A DNA stretch of 64,000 bases from an uncultured Alistipes sp. GTDB taxonomy: Bacteria; Bacteroidota; Bacteroidia; Bacteroidales; Rikenellaceae. Positions 42,540 through 53,000 of the stretch are shown one piece after another; the first letter of the stretch is position 1, and every line of letters starts with the position of its first letter. A model generated the notes under the pieces. That model did not search any database, was not told where the DNA came from, and was given only the letters and a program-made list of their open reading frames with translations. The position numbers and the translations under genes were made by a program. The DNA lies in NCBI GenBank assembly GCA_944323075.1, contig CALURC010000001.1, positions 1 through 64,000 of the forward strand. The letters run 5' to 3'.

Positions 42540-45500
42540 ATGTTGAATAAAATTATCGACTTTTCACTACGCAACAGGCTGTTGATAGTGATCATAGGCG
42601 TGGTCGTCATGGTGGTAGGCGCCTTTACGGCCCGCAACGCGGAAGTTGACGTCTTTCCCGACCTGAACGCCCCGACAGTCGTCGTCATGACCGAAGCCAG
42701 CGGCATGGCCGCCGAAGAGGTGGAACGTACGGTTACCTTCCCGATCGAAACGGCCGTCAACGGCGCGACCGATGTCCGGCGTGTCCGCTCCTCCTCGACG
42801 ACGGGATTTTCAGTCGTCTGGGTCGAATTCGACTGGGGAACGGACATCTACCGGGCCCGTCAGATCGTATCCGAGAAGCTGGCAACGCTGAACGAGACGC
42901 TTCCCCAAAACGTCGGGACCCCGACTCTAGGCCCTCAATCCTCCATCCTCGGCGAGCTGCTGATCGTCGGGCTGACGGCCGACAGCACCTCCCTGCAAGA
43001 ATTGCGGACACTGGCTGACTGGACGATCCGTCCCCGACTGCTGTCGACCGGAGGTGTCGCTCAGGTAACCGTTATCGGCGGCGACATCAAGGAGTATCAG
43101 ATTCTGATCGACCCGGCCCGAATGCGCCACTACAATGTTTCATTAGATGAAATCATGACGGTTGTAGAGGAGATGAGCCGCAATGCGAACGGCGGAATCC
43201 TGAACCAATACGGCAACGAATACATCGTACGGGGTATCCTCTCGACCACCGATCCGAAACAGATGGGTAAGGCCGTCATCCGTACATCGCCCGAAGGTAT
43301 TCCCGTCCTGCTCGAGGATGTGGCCGAGGTCCGCATCGGGGCCAAATTCCCGCGCTTGGGAATCGCCTCCGAACGGGGAAAGGCCGCCGTACTGATGACC
43401 GTGACCAAGCAGCCCAACACGAATTCGCTGGAACTCACCGAAAACCTCGACAAAACACTCGATGAAATCCGGGAGAGCCTTCCGTCGGACATCCACGTCT
43501 CGACCGACATCTTCCGCCAATCGCGGTTCATCGAGAGCTCGATCGACAACATCCAGAAATCGCTGATCGAAGGGGCGATATTCGTCATCATCATTCTGTT
43601 CATCTTCCTGATGAACTTCCGCACGACGGTCATCTCACTGATCGCACTCCCGTTGTCGCTCCTCGTTTCCGTTTTGGTGCTCGAGGCATTGGGACTGACA
43701 ATTAACACGATGAGCCTCGGAGGTATGGCCATCGCCATCGGTTCGCTGGTGGATGACGCCATCATCGACGTCGAAAATGTATTCAAACGGCTTCGCGAGA
43801 ACCACGCCAAACTACCCGAAGAACGTCTGCCGGCACTGAAGGTCGTGTTCGAAGCTTCGAAAGAGATCCGTACGTCGGTCGTCAACGCAACCATCATCAC
43901 GATCGTCGCCTTCATTCCGCTCTTCTTCCTCGACGGTATGGAGGGTCGGATGTTGCGTCCGCTGGGTATATCGTTCATCGTCGCCCTGTTCGCCTCGATG
44001 GTAGTAGCCGTTACACTGACCCCCGTTTTATGCAGTTACCTGCTGACCGGAGACAAAATCCTGAAACGCAACGAAAAAGAGCCTGTCGTCTCCCGTTCGC
44101 TGAAAAAGGTCTATCGCCGGGCATTGGAATGGGTACTTGTCCATAAACGGCTCATATTGGGATCGACCTTCGTGCTGTTGGTTGGGGCTCTTGTCGTATT
44201 TTTCAGCTTGGGGCGTAACTTCCTGCCGCCGTTCAACGAAGGTTCACTGACAATCAACGCATCGACCATGCCGGGCATCTCGCTCGAAGAGTCGGACAAA
44301 ATCGGTCGGGAAGTGGAACGAATCCTGATGGAAATTCCCGAGATACAGACCGTCGCCCGGAAAACTGGCCGTGCCGAACTGGACGAACACGCGCTGGGGG
44401 TCAACGTCTCCGAGCTCGAAGCTCCGTTCGAACTGACCGACCGTTCGCGCGATGAGTTCATGGCCGACGTCCGGACCCGCCTCAGTGTACTCAGAGGAGT
44501 CAACATCGAAATCGGACAGCCTATTGCTCACCGAATCGACGCCATGCTCTCCGGGACACAGGCCAACATCGCGATCAAGCTCTTCGGACCCGATCTTAAC
44601 CGACTTTTCTCGCTCGGTACACAAATCAAAAATGCCGTGGCACCGATCGAAGGCATCGCCGACCTGAACCTCGAACAACAGATCGAACGGCCGCAACTTC
44701 AGATTCGGCCCAAACGTGAGATGCTCGCCAAATACGGAATCTCGCTGCCCGAATTCTCCCGATTCGTCGAAACCGGATTGGGCGGTACGGTCGTCTCCCA
44801 AGTCTACGATCGGGGGCGTTCGTTCGACGTAACGGTCAAGATCGACGATAAGGACCGGGAGGGAATGAAGGCGATCGAAAACCTGATGATCGACGGCGCA
44901 AACGGTAAAATTCCGCTCAGCTATGTCGCCGATGTGGTCTCCACTTCCGGACCGAACACCATCAGCCGCGAAAATGCCCAACGCAAGATCGTCATTTCGG
45001 CCAACGTCGCAGGACGTGATCTGCACAGCGTAATAAACGACATCCAGCAAAACATCAAAACACAGGTCGACCTGCCCGAAGAGTACCACGTCGAATACGG
45101 CGGTCAATTCGAAAGCGAACAGGCCGCATCGCGGATTCTGCTGCTGACCTCGATCATTTCGCTGCTGATCATCTTCATGCTGCTGTTCCATGAGTTCAAA
45201 AATCTTTCGGTATCGGGAGTCATCATGCTCAACCTGCCGCTGGCCCTGATCGGTGGAGTGATCAGCATCTGGCTCACCTCCGGAGAGATCAGTATTCCGG
45301 CCATCATCGGATTCATTTCGCTCTTCGGTATTGCCACCCGAAACGGCATCCTGCTGGTTTCGCACTACAACCAGCTGCGCAGTACGGGAATGTCGCTACA
45401 CGACAGCGTCGTCTACGGATCGCTCGACCGACTGAATCCGATCCTGATGACTGCACTCACTTCGGCTCTGGCCCTCATTCCACTGGCGGTCGGAGGCGAC

Positions 45501-45632
45501 CTGCCCGGCAATGAAATTCAGAGCCCTATGGCCAAAGTCATTTTGGGCGGTCTGCTGAGTTCCACGCTACTGAACGGATTCATCATCCCTTCAGTCTATA
45601 TGATTATCAACCGAAACAAGAGCAACGCATGA
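42540..45632 (+). CDS. Heavy-metal efflux RND pump (CusA/CzcA family)
   Basis: A 1030-residue inner-membrane RND transporter with twelve predicted membrane helices and two large periplasmic loops. The N-terminus NKIIDFSLRNRLLIVIIGVV and the helix-4 motif GSLVDDAIIDVENVFKRLRE (about residues 401-420) place it in the heavy-metal (HME) branch. It exports monovalent (Cu, Ag) or divalent (Zn, Co, Cd) ions by proton antiport; the ion cannot be decided by eye, though the His-rich adaptor would suit Zn or Cu. Its stop overlaps the outer-membrane factor start by 4 bases. Confidence 0.95.
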   Translation: MLNKIIDFSLRNRLLIVIIGVVVMVVGAFTARNAEVDVFPDLNAPTVVVMTEASGMAAEEVERTVTFPIETAVNGATDVRRVRSSSTTGFSVVWVEFDWGTDIYRARQIVSEKLATLNETLPQNVGTPTLGPQSSILGELLIVGLTADSTSLQELRTLADWTIRPRLLSTGGVAQVTVIGGDIKEYQILIDPARMRHYNVSLDEIMTVVEEMSRNANGGILNQYGNEYIVRGILSTTDPKQMGKAVIRTSPEGIPVLLEDVAEVRIGAKFPRLGIASERGKAAVLMTVTKQPNTNSLELTENLDKTLDEIRESLPSDIHVSTDIFRQSRFIESSIDNIQKSLIEGAIFVIIILFIFLMNFRTTVISLIALPLSLLVSVLVLEALGLTINTMSLGGMAIAIGSLVDDAIIDVENVFKRLRENHAKLPEERLPALKVVFEASKEIRTSVVNATIITIVAFIPLFFLDGMEGRMLRPLGISFIVALFASMVVAVTLTPVLCSYLLTGDKILKRNEKEPVVSRSLKKVYRRALEWVLVHKRLILGSTFVLLVGALVVFFSLGRNFLPPFNEGSLTINASTMPGISLEESDKIGREVERILMEIPEIQTVARKTGRAELDEHALGVNVSELEAPFELTDRSRDEFMADVRTRLSVLRGVNIEIGQPIAHRIDAMLSGTQANIAIKLFGPDLNRLFSLGTQIKNAVAPIEGIADLNLEQQIERPQLQIRPKREMLAKYGISLPEFSRFVETGLGGTVVSQVYDRGRSFDVTVKIDDKDREGMKAIENLMIDGANGKIPLSYVADVVSTSGPNTISRENAQRKIVISANVAGRDLHSVINDIQQNIKTQVDLPEEYHVEYGGQFESEQAASRILLLTSIISLLIIFMLLFHEFKNLSVSGVIMLNLPLALIGGVISIWLTSGEISIPAIIGFISLFGIATRNGILLVSHYNQLRSTGMSLHDSVVYGSLDRLNPILMTALTSALALIPLAVGGDLPGNEIQSPMAKVILGGLLSSTLLNGFIIPSVYMIINRNKSNA

Positions 45633-46807
45633 AACAGATAGCAATCACACTCCTGTGTGCCGCATCGATCGCGACGACAGGAACCGCACAACGCAGCATT
45701 GACGATATCTTGCATCAGATCGAAAGTGCAAGCCCCGAAATGCAAGCCCAACGAGAGCTGACTACTGCATTGAAAACCGAAACGAAGACAGGTAAGTTTC
45801 TATCTAATCCGACGGTCGAAATGGAAAACATGTGGGGAGGGGCGGACAAAGTCCACAATGCGGAACTAACCGTAGCTCAGGCTTTCGATTTTCCGACGGT
45901 TTACGCTTCGCGCAACAAGATTGCCCGCATGCAGTCCTCACTTTATGACAAACAAGAGGCTACATTCCGCCAGCAGTTTCTACTCGATGCCGAACTGTTA
46001 TGTATCGACATCATACACCTGACCCGTTTGGACGAACTCTATCGCCATCGGCTGGACCGTGCTCTACAAATGGACGAGATCTACCGTAAAAAGATGGAGT
46101 CGGGCGGAGCCAGTGTGCTGGAGTATAACAAAACGAAACTCGAACTGATCGACGCGCAGACCCAATTCGACATGAACGCAGCGGAACTGCAAGCCAAACG
46201 CCGACAACTGGGGACCCTTACGGGTAATCCGGACGACACTTTTGCTGACTTACAATACCCGCAACGCGAAAGCTTGACCGATTTCGAACAGATCAGTCGG
46301 AATTATTTGGAAGATAATCCTCAAATTGCAGGATTGAAAAACGAGATTGATATCAACCAACAAACCGTCACGTTGAATCGGGGTCTATCCCTACCGCAAT
46401 TCGAAGTAGGCTACCGCCACGATTTCGGAGGCGAAGGACGGTACAAAGGGTTCCTGTTCGGCATGTCGATTCCGTTGTTCGAAAACAAAAATACGGTGAA
46501 AGCGGCCAAGGCAAAGGTTGCTTCATCAAACGTTCAACTGGAAAGTACGCGCAAAAACCTCACATCGGAAGTCCGGCGACTCTACGACCAGACCCTTTCG
46601 CTACAACAATCGATCGAAGCGATCCGTGAACTCATTGCCAATCAAAAGGTCCTCGACACATTGGACAAAGCTTTAGAAGCAGGACAAATCAATATCGTCG
46701 ACTATATTACTGAAAACGAGGTGATCTTACAAAGCAAAGAGCGTCTATTCCAAATGGAACGCGATTATCACGCAGCAGCTGCACAGTTGTTCCGTTACGA
46801 ATTATAA
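45629..46807 (+). CDS. TolC-like outer-membrane factor of the metal efflux system (CusC-like)
   Basis: A 392-residue outer-membrane efflux protein with a signal peptide (about residues 1-20, ending TAQR) and two long coiled helical regions (about 25-230 and 250-385) with RELTTALKTETKTG, MQSSLYDKQEATF and ALEAGQINIVDYITE, typical of the OEP family. It completes the tripartite pump with the adaptor and the RND protein. Somewhat shorter than TolC (about 470) but usual for the metal branch in Bacteroidota. A terminator follows. Confidence 0.92.
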   Translation: MKQIAITLLCAASIATTGTAQRSIDDILHQIESASPEMQAQRELTTALKTETKTGKFLSNPTVEMENMWGGADKVHNAELTVAQAFDFPTVYASRNKIARMQSSLYDKQEATFRQQFLLDAELLCIDIIHLTRLDELYRHRLDRALQMDEIYRKKMESGGASVLEYNKTKLELIDAQTQFDMNAAELQAKRRQLGTLTGNPDDTFADLQYPQRESLTDFEQISRNYLEDNPQIAGLKNEIDINQQTVTLNRGLSLPQFEVGYRHDFGGEGRYKGFLFGMSIPLFENKNTVKAAKAKVASSNVQLESTRKNLTSEVRRLYDQTLSLQQSIEAIRELIANQKVLDTLDKALEAGQINIVDYITENEVILQSKERLFQMERDYHAAAAQLFRYEL

Positions 46808-46831
46808 CAAATCGTGTTTTCCTATTTATAG

Positions 46832-46866
46832 ACAAGTTCGGAGAAGATTCCGAACTTGTTTTATTT
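46832..46866 (+). terminator. Terminator of the metal-efflux operon
   Basis: A perfect 11-base stem (46832-46842 with 46849-46859), 6-base loop, then a T-rich tract. Confidence 0.85.
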
Positions 46867-46939
46867 TACCAACCGATGTGTATTTTTACACATAAAAAAT
46901 ATTTTTTTAACACATATTCCAAATGTAAATTAAAATACC

Positions 46940-46947
46940 TATCTTTG
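46940..46947 (+). promoter_or_regulatory. -7 box (TATCTTTG) upstream of the giant gene
   Basis: Exact consensus 110 bases before the ATG at 47058. No clear -33 element. Confidence 0.55.
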
Positions 46948-47057
46948 CATGAATCAAAGTGTGTAAAAACAGATACATCAATCGCACATTTTATTTATAA
47001 TCAAATGATTGCAGTTCGTCCGGACAACCGGAAATAACAAAAATAGACTCTGAAAGA

Positions 47058-50000
47058 ATGAAAATTGTAGGCGAACCGAAAGCATTTTTGAGCAACGAGG
47101 CTCTGCAGCTTCTGAATCTGTACGAATCGCTGGGACCGAGAGCGGAAATCTTCTTGCCGCGCCACATCTTCGACAACCTGACGAATTTCGTAACCCTCTG
47201 CATGGAGGAACCCGACGATCCGGCTAAACAACAAGCCGAAATCAACCGTTATTTGCTGAAATTCCGGGAAGACATTCCGGGATACACCGATGTATCCCTG
47301 ATGCTGATCCCGCACAGCAACTCCAAAGCGTTTGAACTCAGCAACCGCAGGAGTAAATTCGTCAAAAAGATCAACGCACTGCTCGATACCGACGGTACTA
47401 CAACCGACGTAAAAAACATCTTGCAAAATATACGCGACACGCACGATGTTTCGGTGGGAACGCCTCCAATCAACAGTTTCCACATCGATTTCATGGCTCA
47501 GGTACAGTTAGGCGGACACATCCGCGACCTGCGTAAATACCGCGACGTGATCGGTGTAACCGGCGACATCAACGAAGCCCACTGGAACTACCTGATGGAT
47601 ACGCTCGAACAGATGATCAGCCAGAGTACGCACTACACTACAAAGGCAGAAACCAACGACTTCCTGCACCGCAGCCAGTGGGCCGTCAACTTCAAGGGAA
47701 TGAACGGTATGATCCGTACAGTCGTTTCGGGCAATGCAGACAAGGCCGTATCGTTGCTCAAGGGCGACGTGTTCAACAAGGATGCCGTAGTCGTTCTCGA
47801 AAGCCCGACTCCGGAAGACCTCTACGAACAGATGACCACCGATACTACCTCTATCTTTGTAGTTAAGGTAAAACATGCCCGGATCAACCACTACTCGGGT
47901 GCCAAATGGTTCCCGTTGCTGACCCGTCTGGTGATCGTCGACGATTCAAAAGAATCCCGCAGCTCGAACACTTCATTGGTATTCTGTTTCCACAACGGAA
48001 TCATCAATACCTTGAATAAGGTACATACGAAGAAGTTGGGTTCTCCGGCCAATACGCAGTTAAATCTCCGGCTGATTCTCGAAAACGTCAATCCGACCTA
48101 CCTGAAAGAGTTCCGCGAAAAACTCGAAATTCAGATCGAAGAGTATGCCCGCGAAATCAAATCGCTGCTGATCGAACAGACTGGCGACGACACGGATATC
48201 AAAAAACGGATCACACTCTTCAAGTTGGATGCCTTCTCGCGCCAAGTGGTTCAGGACAAATATTCTCTCGAAAAGCTGCGTGACTTCATCTTCTTCCTCG
48301 AGAACTGCCACAAGCAGGAGAACAAGAAGATCCAGACCCAAGAGCTGATCGACGAGTTCGAAAACCGCATACGGAACTACTTCTATGCAGGCAACAAGCT
48401 GATCGACGTCATCACGATCCTTGAGGGCGGAGGACGTCACCAGATCAAAACGTTCGGCGACTACCTGCGCAGCCGTACGTTCAACAACTTGAACAGCAAA
48501 ATTCGCTATGCCTGCCAGTTAATTCTGGACATCATCCCGAGCTGCTACGAACGGACACTGAAGAATCACTTCCACAAAAACTTCGGTATCAATCTGTTCC
48601 TCGAGAAATATCAGGAGTTCCTGACCAAAGTGGGCAAAGATGCTGATAACAAAGGCCGGTTCGAAAAATTCCTGATCGACCTCGGCATCCGCGACAAATA
48701 TTTTGCACTGAACGATGAGGACAAAGATATTGTAAAGAACTTCCTCTCGGCATTGGGCAATCTGGATCAAACCTCTGTTTCGGATTCGGTACAGATGATC
48801 ATTCGCGACCTATTGTTCAACCCGAACGGCCGGCCCAAACCTTATATTATCTATAATGGAGTCCAGGCATGGGAGTACAAAGACCTGCTGCCCGATGATT
48901 GTTTCGACGTCAATCCGTTCGATCTTGAAATCGAAAACGACGAAAACGGAAGACTTGCTTACGACCGTTTGATCGATAAATTACAACGCATCAAATCGAC
49001 ATTGGCACTGTTCGACGACAGCGGCAGCCTCTGGGATCTGTTCTGCGAAAATACGACTATCATCATCAATGACCCGAACAACCCGACCGGTTATACGGAC
49101 TTCAATTCGGAGAGCGTCAATAATTTCCTCCGCTTCCTGAACAGTTGCAAAATCACGTTGTTCCTGGATGAAGCTTATGCAGAAAGTGTCAAGATCGAAG
49201 ACCAATCGATGCCCAAATGGAGAACGATTTCGCGCTACATCATGAACAACATCGGTTCTCAGTCGCGGATCAAGGCCGTATCGTCGTTGTCGACAACGAA
49301 AAATCTTGCTGCGACAGGTGAGCGTCTCGGAGCTGTAGCCCTCACGCCACAGGCTGCCGATTTCGCAAAATATGCCCGCAGCTGCAACAGTGCGGTACAC
49401 GGTAACAACATGTCGTTGCTGATGCTGAACAATACACTCGAGACAGCTCAGGTTGCCAAAAGCATCAAAGACCGGATCGAGTCGGAACTGCCCAAGAATG
49501 CTTCTCGTTCGAAGATCAAAAAGGCTCTTGAACAGTTCATCATCGATCAGATCGGGAAAACGGCTCAAAACAATGAGATCAGCAAGACCAACCGCCAACT
49601 CCACAAAACAGCCGGATTCGAAGGATCTCCGCTGTATCTGTTCCTATTGAATGAACTGGTATCACTCGACAAACTGGATGTATTGGGCTTGCCGGATGAC
49701 TTCAAATACAAGGACGAACCCTTCTTTACATATTATCAGACACGGCTGGTCGAAAACCTGAACAAATTCAGAGTCAACAAGAATTTCCGCAAAGAGTCAC
49801 TGACCCGACTGAAAATGGCCACTTCGATCGCATCGCGATTATTGGACGGCACTCCTGCCGGAGAACAGATCGGTTACATCAAGTCTGACGGATCTTATCT
49901 GTTCAACTTCCGAATTCGCGGTGGTTTTGCCTATGCCGATATTCTGCTCTTCTGTCAAGCCTTGGCTCGTTATCGGGGTATTGCTACCGTTCCCTATCCG

Positions 50001-53000
50001 ACGGGAGTGGTACGTTTTTCGCTGGGCGGTTATATCTCCGCAACAAAAGAGGGCATGAAGACCTTCTCTGCTGAGATAGAAGATGCATTTTCGATTTTCA
50101 TCAAATATTGGCTCCGTTTTGCCGAAGCACGTAACAACCCTGAAAACAAGGGAGTCGAAACAAAAGATTTGCTCGACCAGATTTTCGGCTTTGCCAAAGA
50201 TCAGGACTTTATCGACTGTATCATTGAAGATTACAAACTGTCAGGTAAATATAAAAAAGATAAAGCTCCGTCATTGCAGATCCGCGATGTCCGTTCACTG
50301 TACCACACCTCACCGGAAAAGAGCGGTGTGACTATTACGACAATCGGACGTTCGGCCAACTCGGTGATCGAATTGCACGGCGATATCGTCGGAAGTTGCA
50401 AGAACGTTTTCGAATTCATCGAAAGTTCAGCCTTTACCAAAGTCTATGAAAACTTGCTGGCCCAAGTATACAAACGGGTTCCGGCATTGGCCGATATGGA
50501 CTTCAATACGGTAAGCGCTCGCTACAGCAAAGCTGTGATTCTGAAGTATATCACCAACAAACGTACCTTCCAGCCCAACCACCACGTGTTGGATAATCCG
50601 GAAGAGATGAACGTGATGCGTGAGGTATTGATCGAGATGGAAAACCTGCTCTTCTCGGACAGCAAGATGAAGATTCTGGCCATCAACGCAACAGGCAATC
50701 CGGAACTGGACAAGGCCAAACTCGAAGGACTGAACGCTATTATTAAAAAGTACATCCGCGAGATTCTGTTACACTTCAATCTGCCGTTCGAAAAGGAGAG
50801 CCTCGAACCGAGCCGCAAGGAGATCGTCCGTGTGGCAGGAGAGTGTTTCGAATCAATCACGGGTCTGAAACTCGAAAGCCTGAATCTCAACATCTGGGTA
50901 GACGAATTCATGCGAAATTTGAGAGATCTGCCTGAATTCAAATCACTGTCGATTTCACAGAAATGTATCGGATATATCAGCGATTGTGTAGCAGATGGCA
51001 TTGCCCGCTCGCCTGAAATTACGGACAAGATCCTTTACCTCTATCTGCTCAACAACGACAATTCGTTCTACAAACTGGTATGTAAGAAGTTGGGCTACTT
51101 CGACGATAAAATCAAGAATTGCGACGACTCGGAAATCAGAATGTTTACCGAAGAGTTCGTCTCGAATATTCTGCCGATGGAGCTCGAAGAGCTGAGCAAC
51201 TACATCATGCGCAAAAAAGACATCAAGATCGCCGAAAGCGAAATTTATGCCGTGTCTCGTCGTGTGGTTCGCTTCTACATCAGCATGATCAAACGGACCC
51301 GCGGTACGGATTATTACAGCCGTTATGCGCACACGATGGTCCGCATCGTCGAAACTGCATTCAAGAAACAGAACTCGAGTGTCAACGAGATGGTTCAACA
51401 CGGAATCTCGCTCTACAAAGGATTTACGATGGAGAACAAGGCCCTCGAAACCTTTGAAAACGGCAAGATCAGCTGGATCAACGATTTCATGATCAAATGT
51501 GGAGTCATCTCGTCTGAACAACCTGTTCAGGAACACACTCGTATCGTAACGGATGCAAAAAAACGAGAATATCCATTCCACAAGGTCGATCGTGTCGACG
51601 CAGGGAAAGAACGTCCTGCTGAAAACCAATCGGAAAACCCGATGGAATATATCAAACATATCGATACGCGTCCTGACTCTTCGTTCTTTACCAATCGTCT
51701 GGCCCGTTTCGTTGCGAACATGGATTCGGACGACTACCGGTGTAAGATCGTAAAACACGGTGTGGTCAAAGAGCTGGTTATCTTCCAGAAAGGATATATG
51801 AAATACCTGACCGATAACTATCGGTTGAACTATACGGAAGATATCAGCCTGAAGGATATCAGGAACTTCGTACCTGATGTGATCTCGCTCTTGGGTGCCC
51901 CCGAAAAGTTGATCTCATTCCCGCAGATCGGATATTTCGATATCAAAGGTCCGTCGGGTAACATCAAGACGATCGTTACGCCACTCAAGTCGGAAGCCGA
52001 CTACTTTGGCGATGTCAAGAAACCTCGTCTGACGGTTATCAACGAAAAGGTCAAAGAGATCGGAGGTGTTCCTCGTCACGGTTCTCTGTTTATGGTCGAA
52101 GAGAACGACGGTAGTGTATTCGTAGTCGAGATCGACGGCGACAGTGGAGTGGGCAAGAGCGAAATGATTGCAGCCTTCCTGTTGAAGTGGCTCAGAAACA
52201 ACCTCGAAGGAATCCGTTCGATCAAGATGATCGCCGGTGACATGTTCCATGAATTCCAGGATGCGGAAGGAAACCTGTACGGAATCGGTACGGAGGTAGG
52301 TGACTTCTCACGAACAACCGACTTCGACCCGGACTACATCCGTTACTACAAATACCTCTTCGAAAGCAGTGCCGACAGCAACGTCGACGACCGCAATGCC
52401 CGCAGTACGGTAGGCGGTATGTGCGACATCACCATGCCGTTCAAGATCGACATCATGCTGAGTGCCAGCAACTATTCGAAAGAGGAGGGTGGTATCACGC
52501 GTGCCGACAATCCGGAAACGTTCTTGCTCTACACCGACGCCCATGGCGAACGAAAAGAGAAAGCGACCAGCAGCGACGGTCCGAACTTCCAACGTACGCT
52601 GAAACGTTACACGGCAGATAAGAACATTGTCGACGTGATCTCACGTCACGGTAACTATCTGGACGACATTCTCGACTGGGAATACAACCCTGCCGACAAA
52701 CAATATTATCTGGCTTCGTCGTATAAACTGCTCGACAAGATCGACATCACCGAGATCGTCAATAAGATCTTCGTCAACAAGACCTTCGAGCGTGACGGCA
52801 TCCGTTATACGATCGAAAACGTAACGTTCGACATGATCCAGAACCGTTTCATCGCTGCTGCAGTATACGAGGAAGATCATGAAAAGGTTTACTCCGATAT
52901 ATTGATCGACCGCAAGATTTTCAGCTCGATATTCGACTCTCTGGCCAGTACACCGGGCGGACAGCCGTTCATCGCCGAAGAGAATCAGGTCGACTGCGTC

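Noticed and set aside
44244-45365. Minus-strand open frame of 373 codons
   Set aside because: Antisense to the RND pump gene; composition is Asp/Arg-rich and without motifs, as expected of a shadow frame in GC-rich coding DNA.
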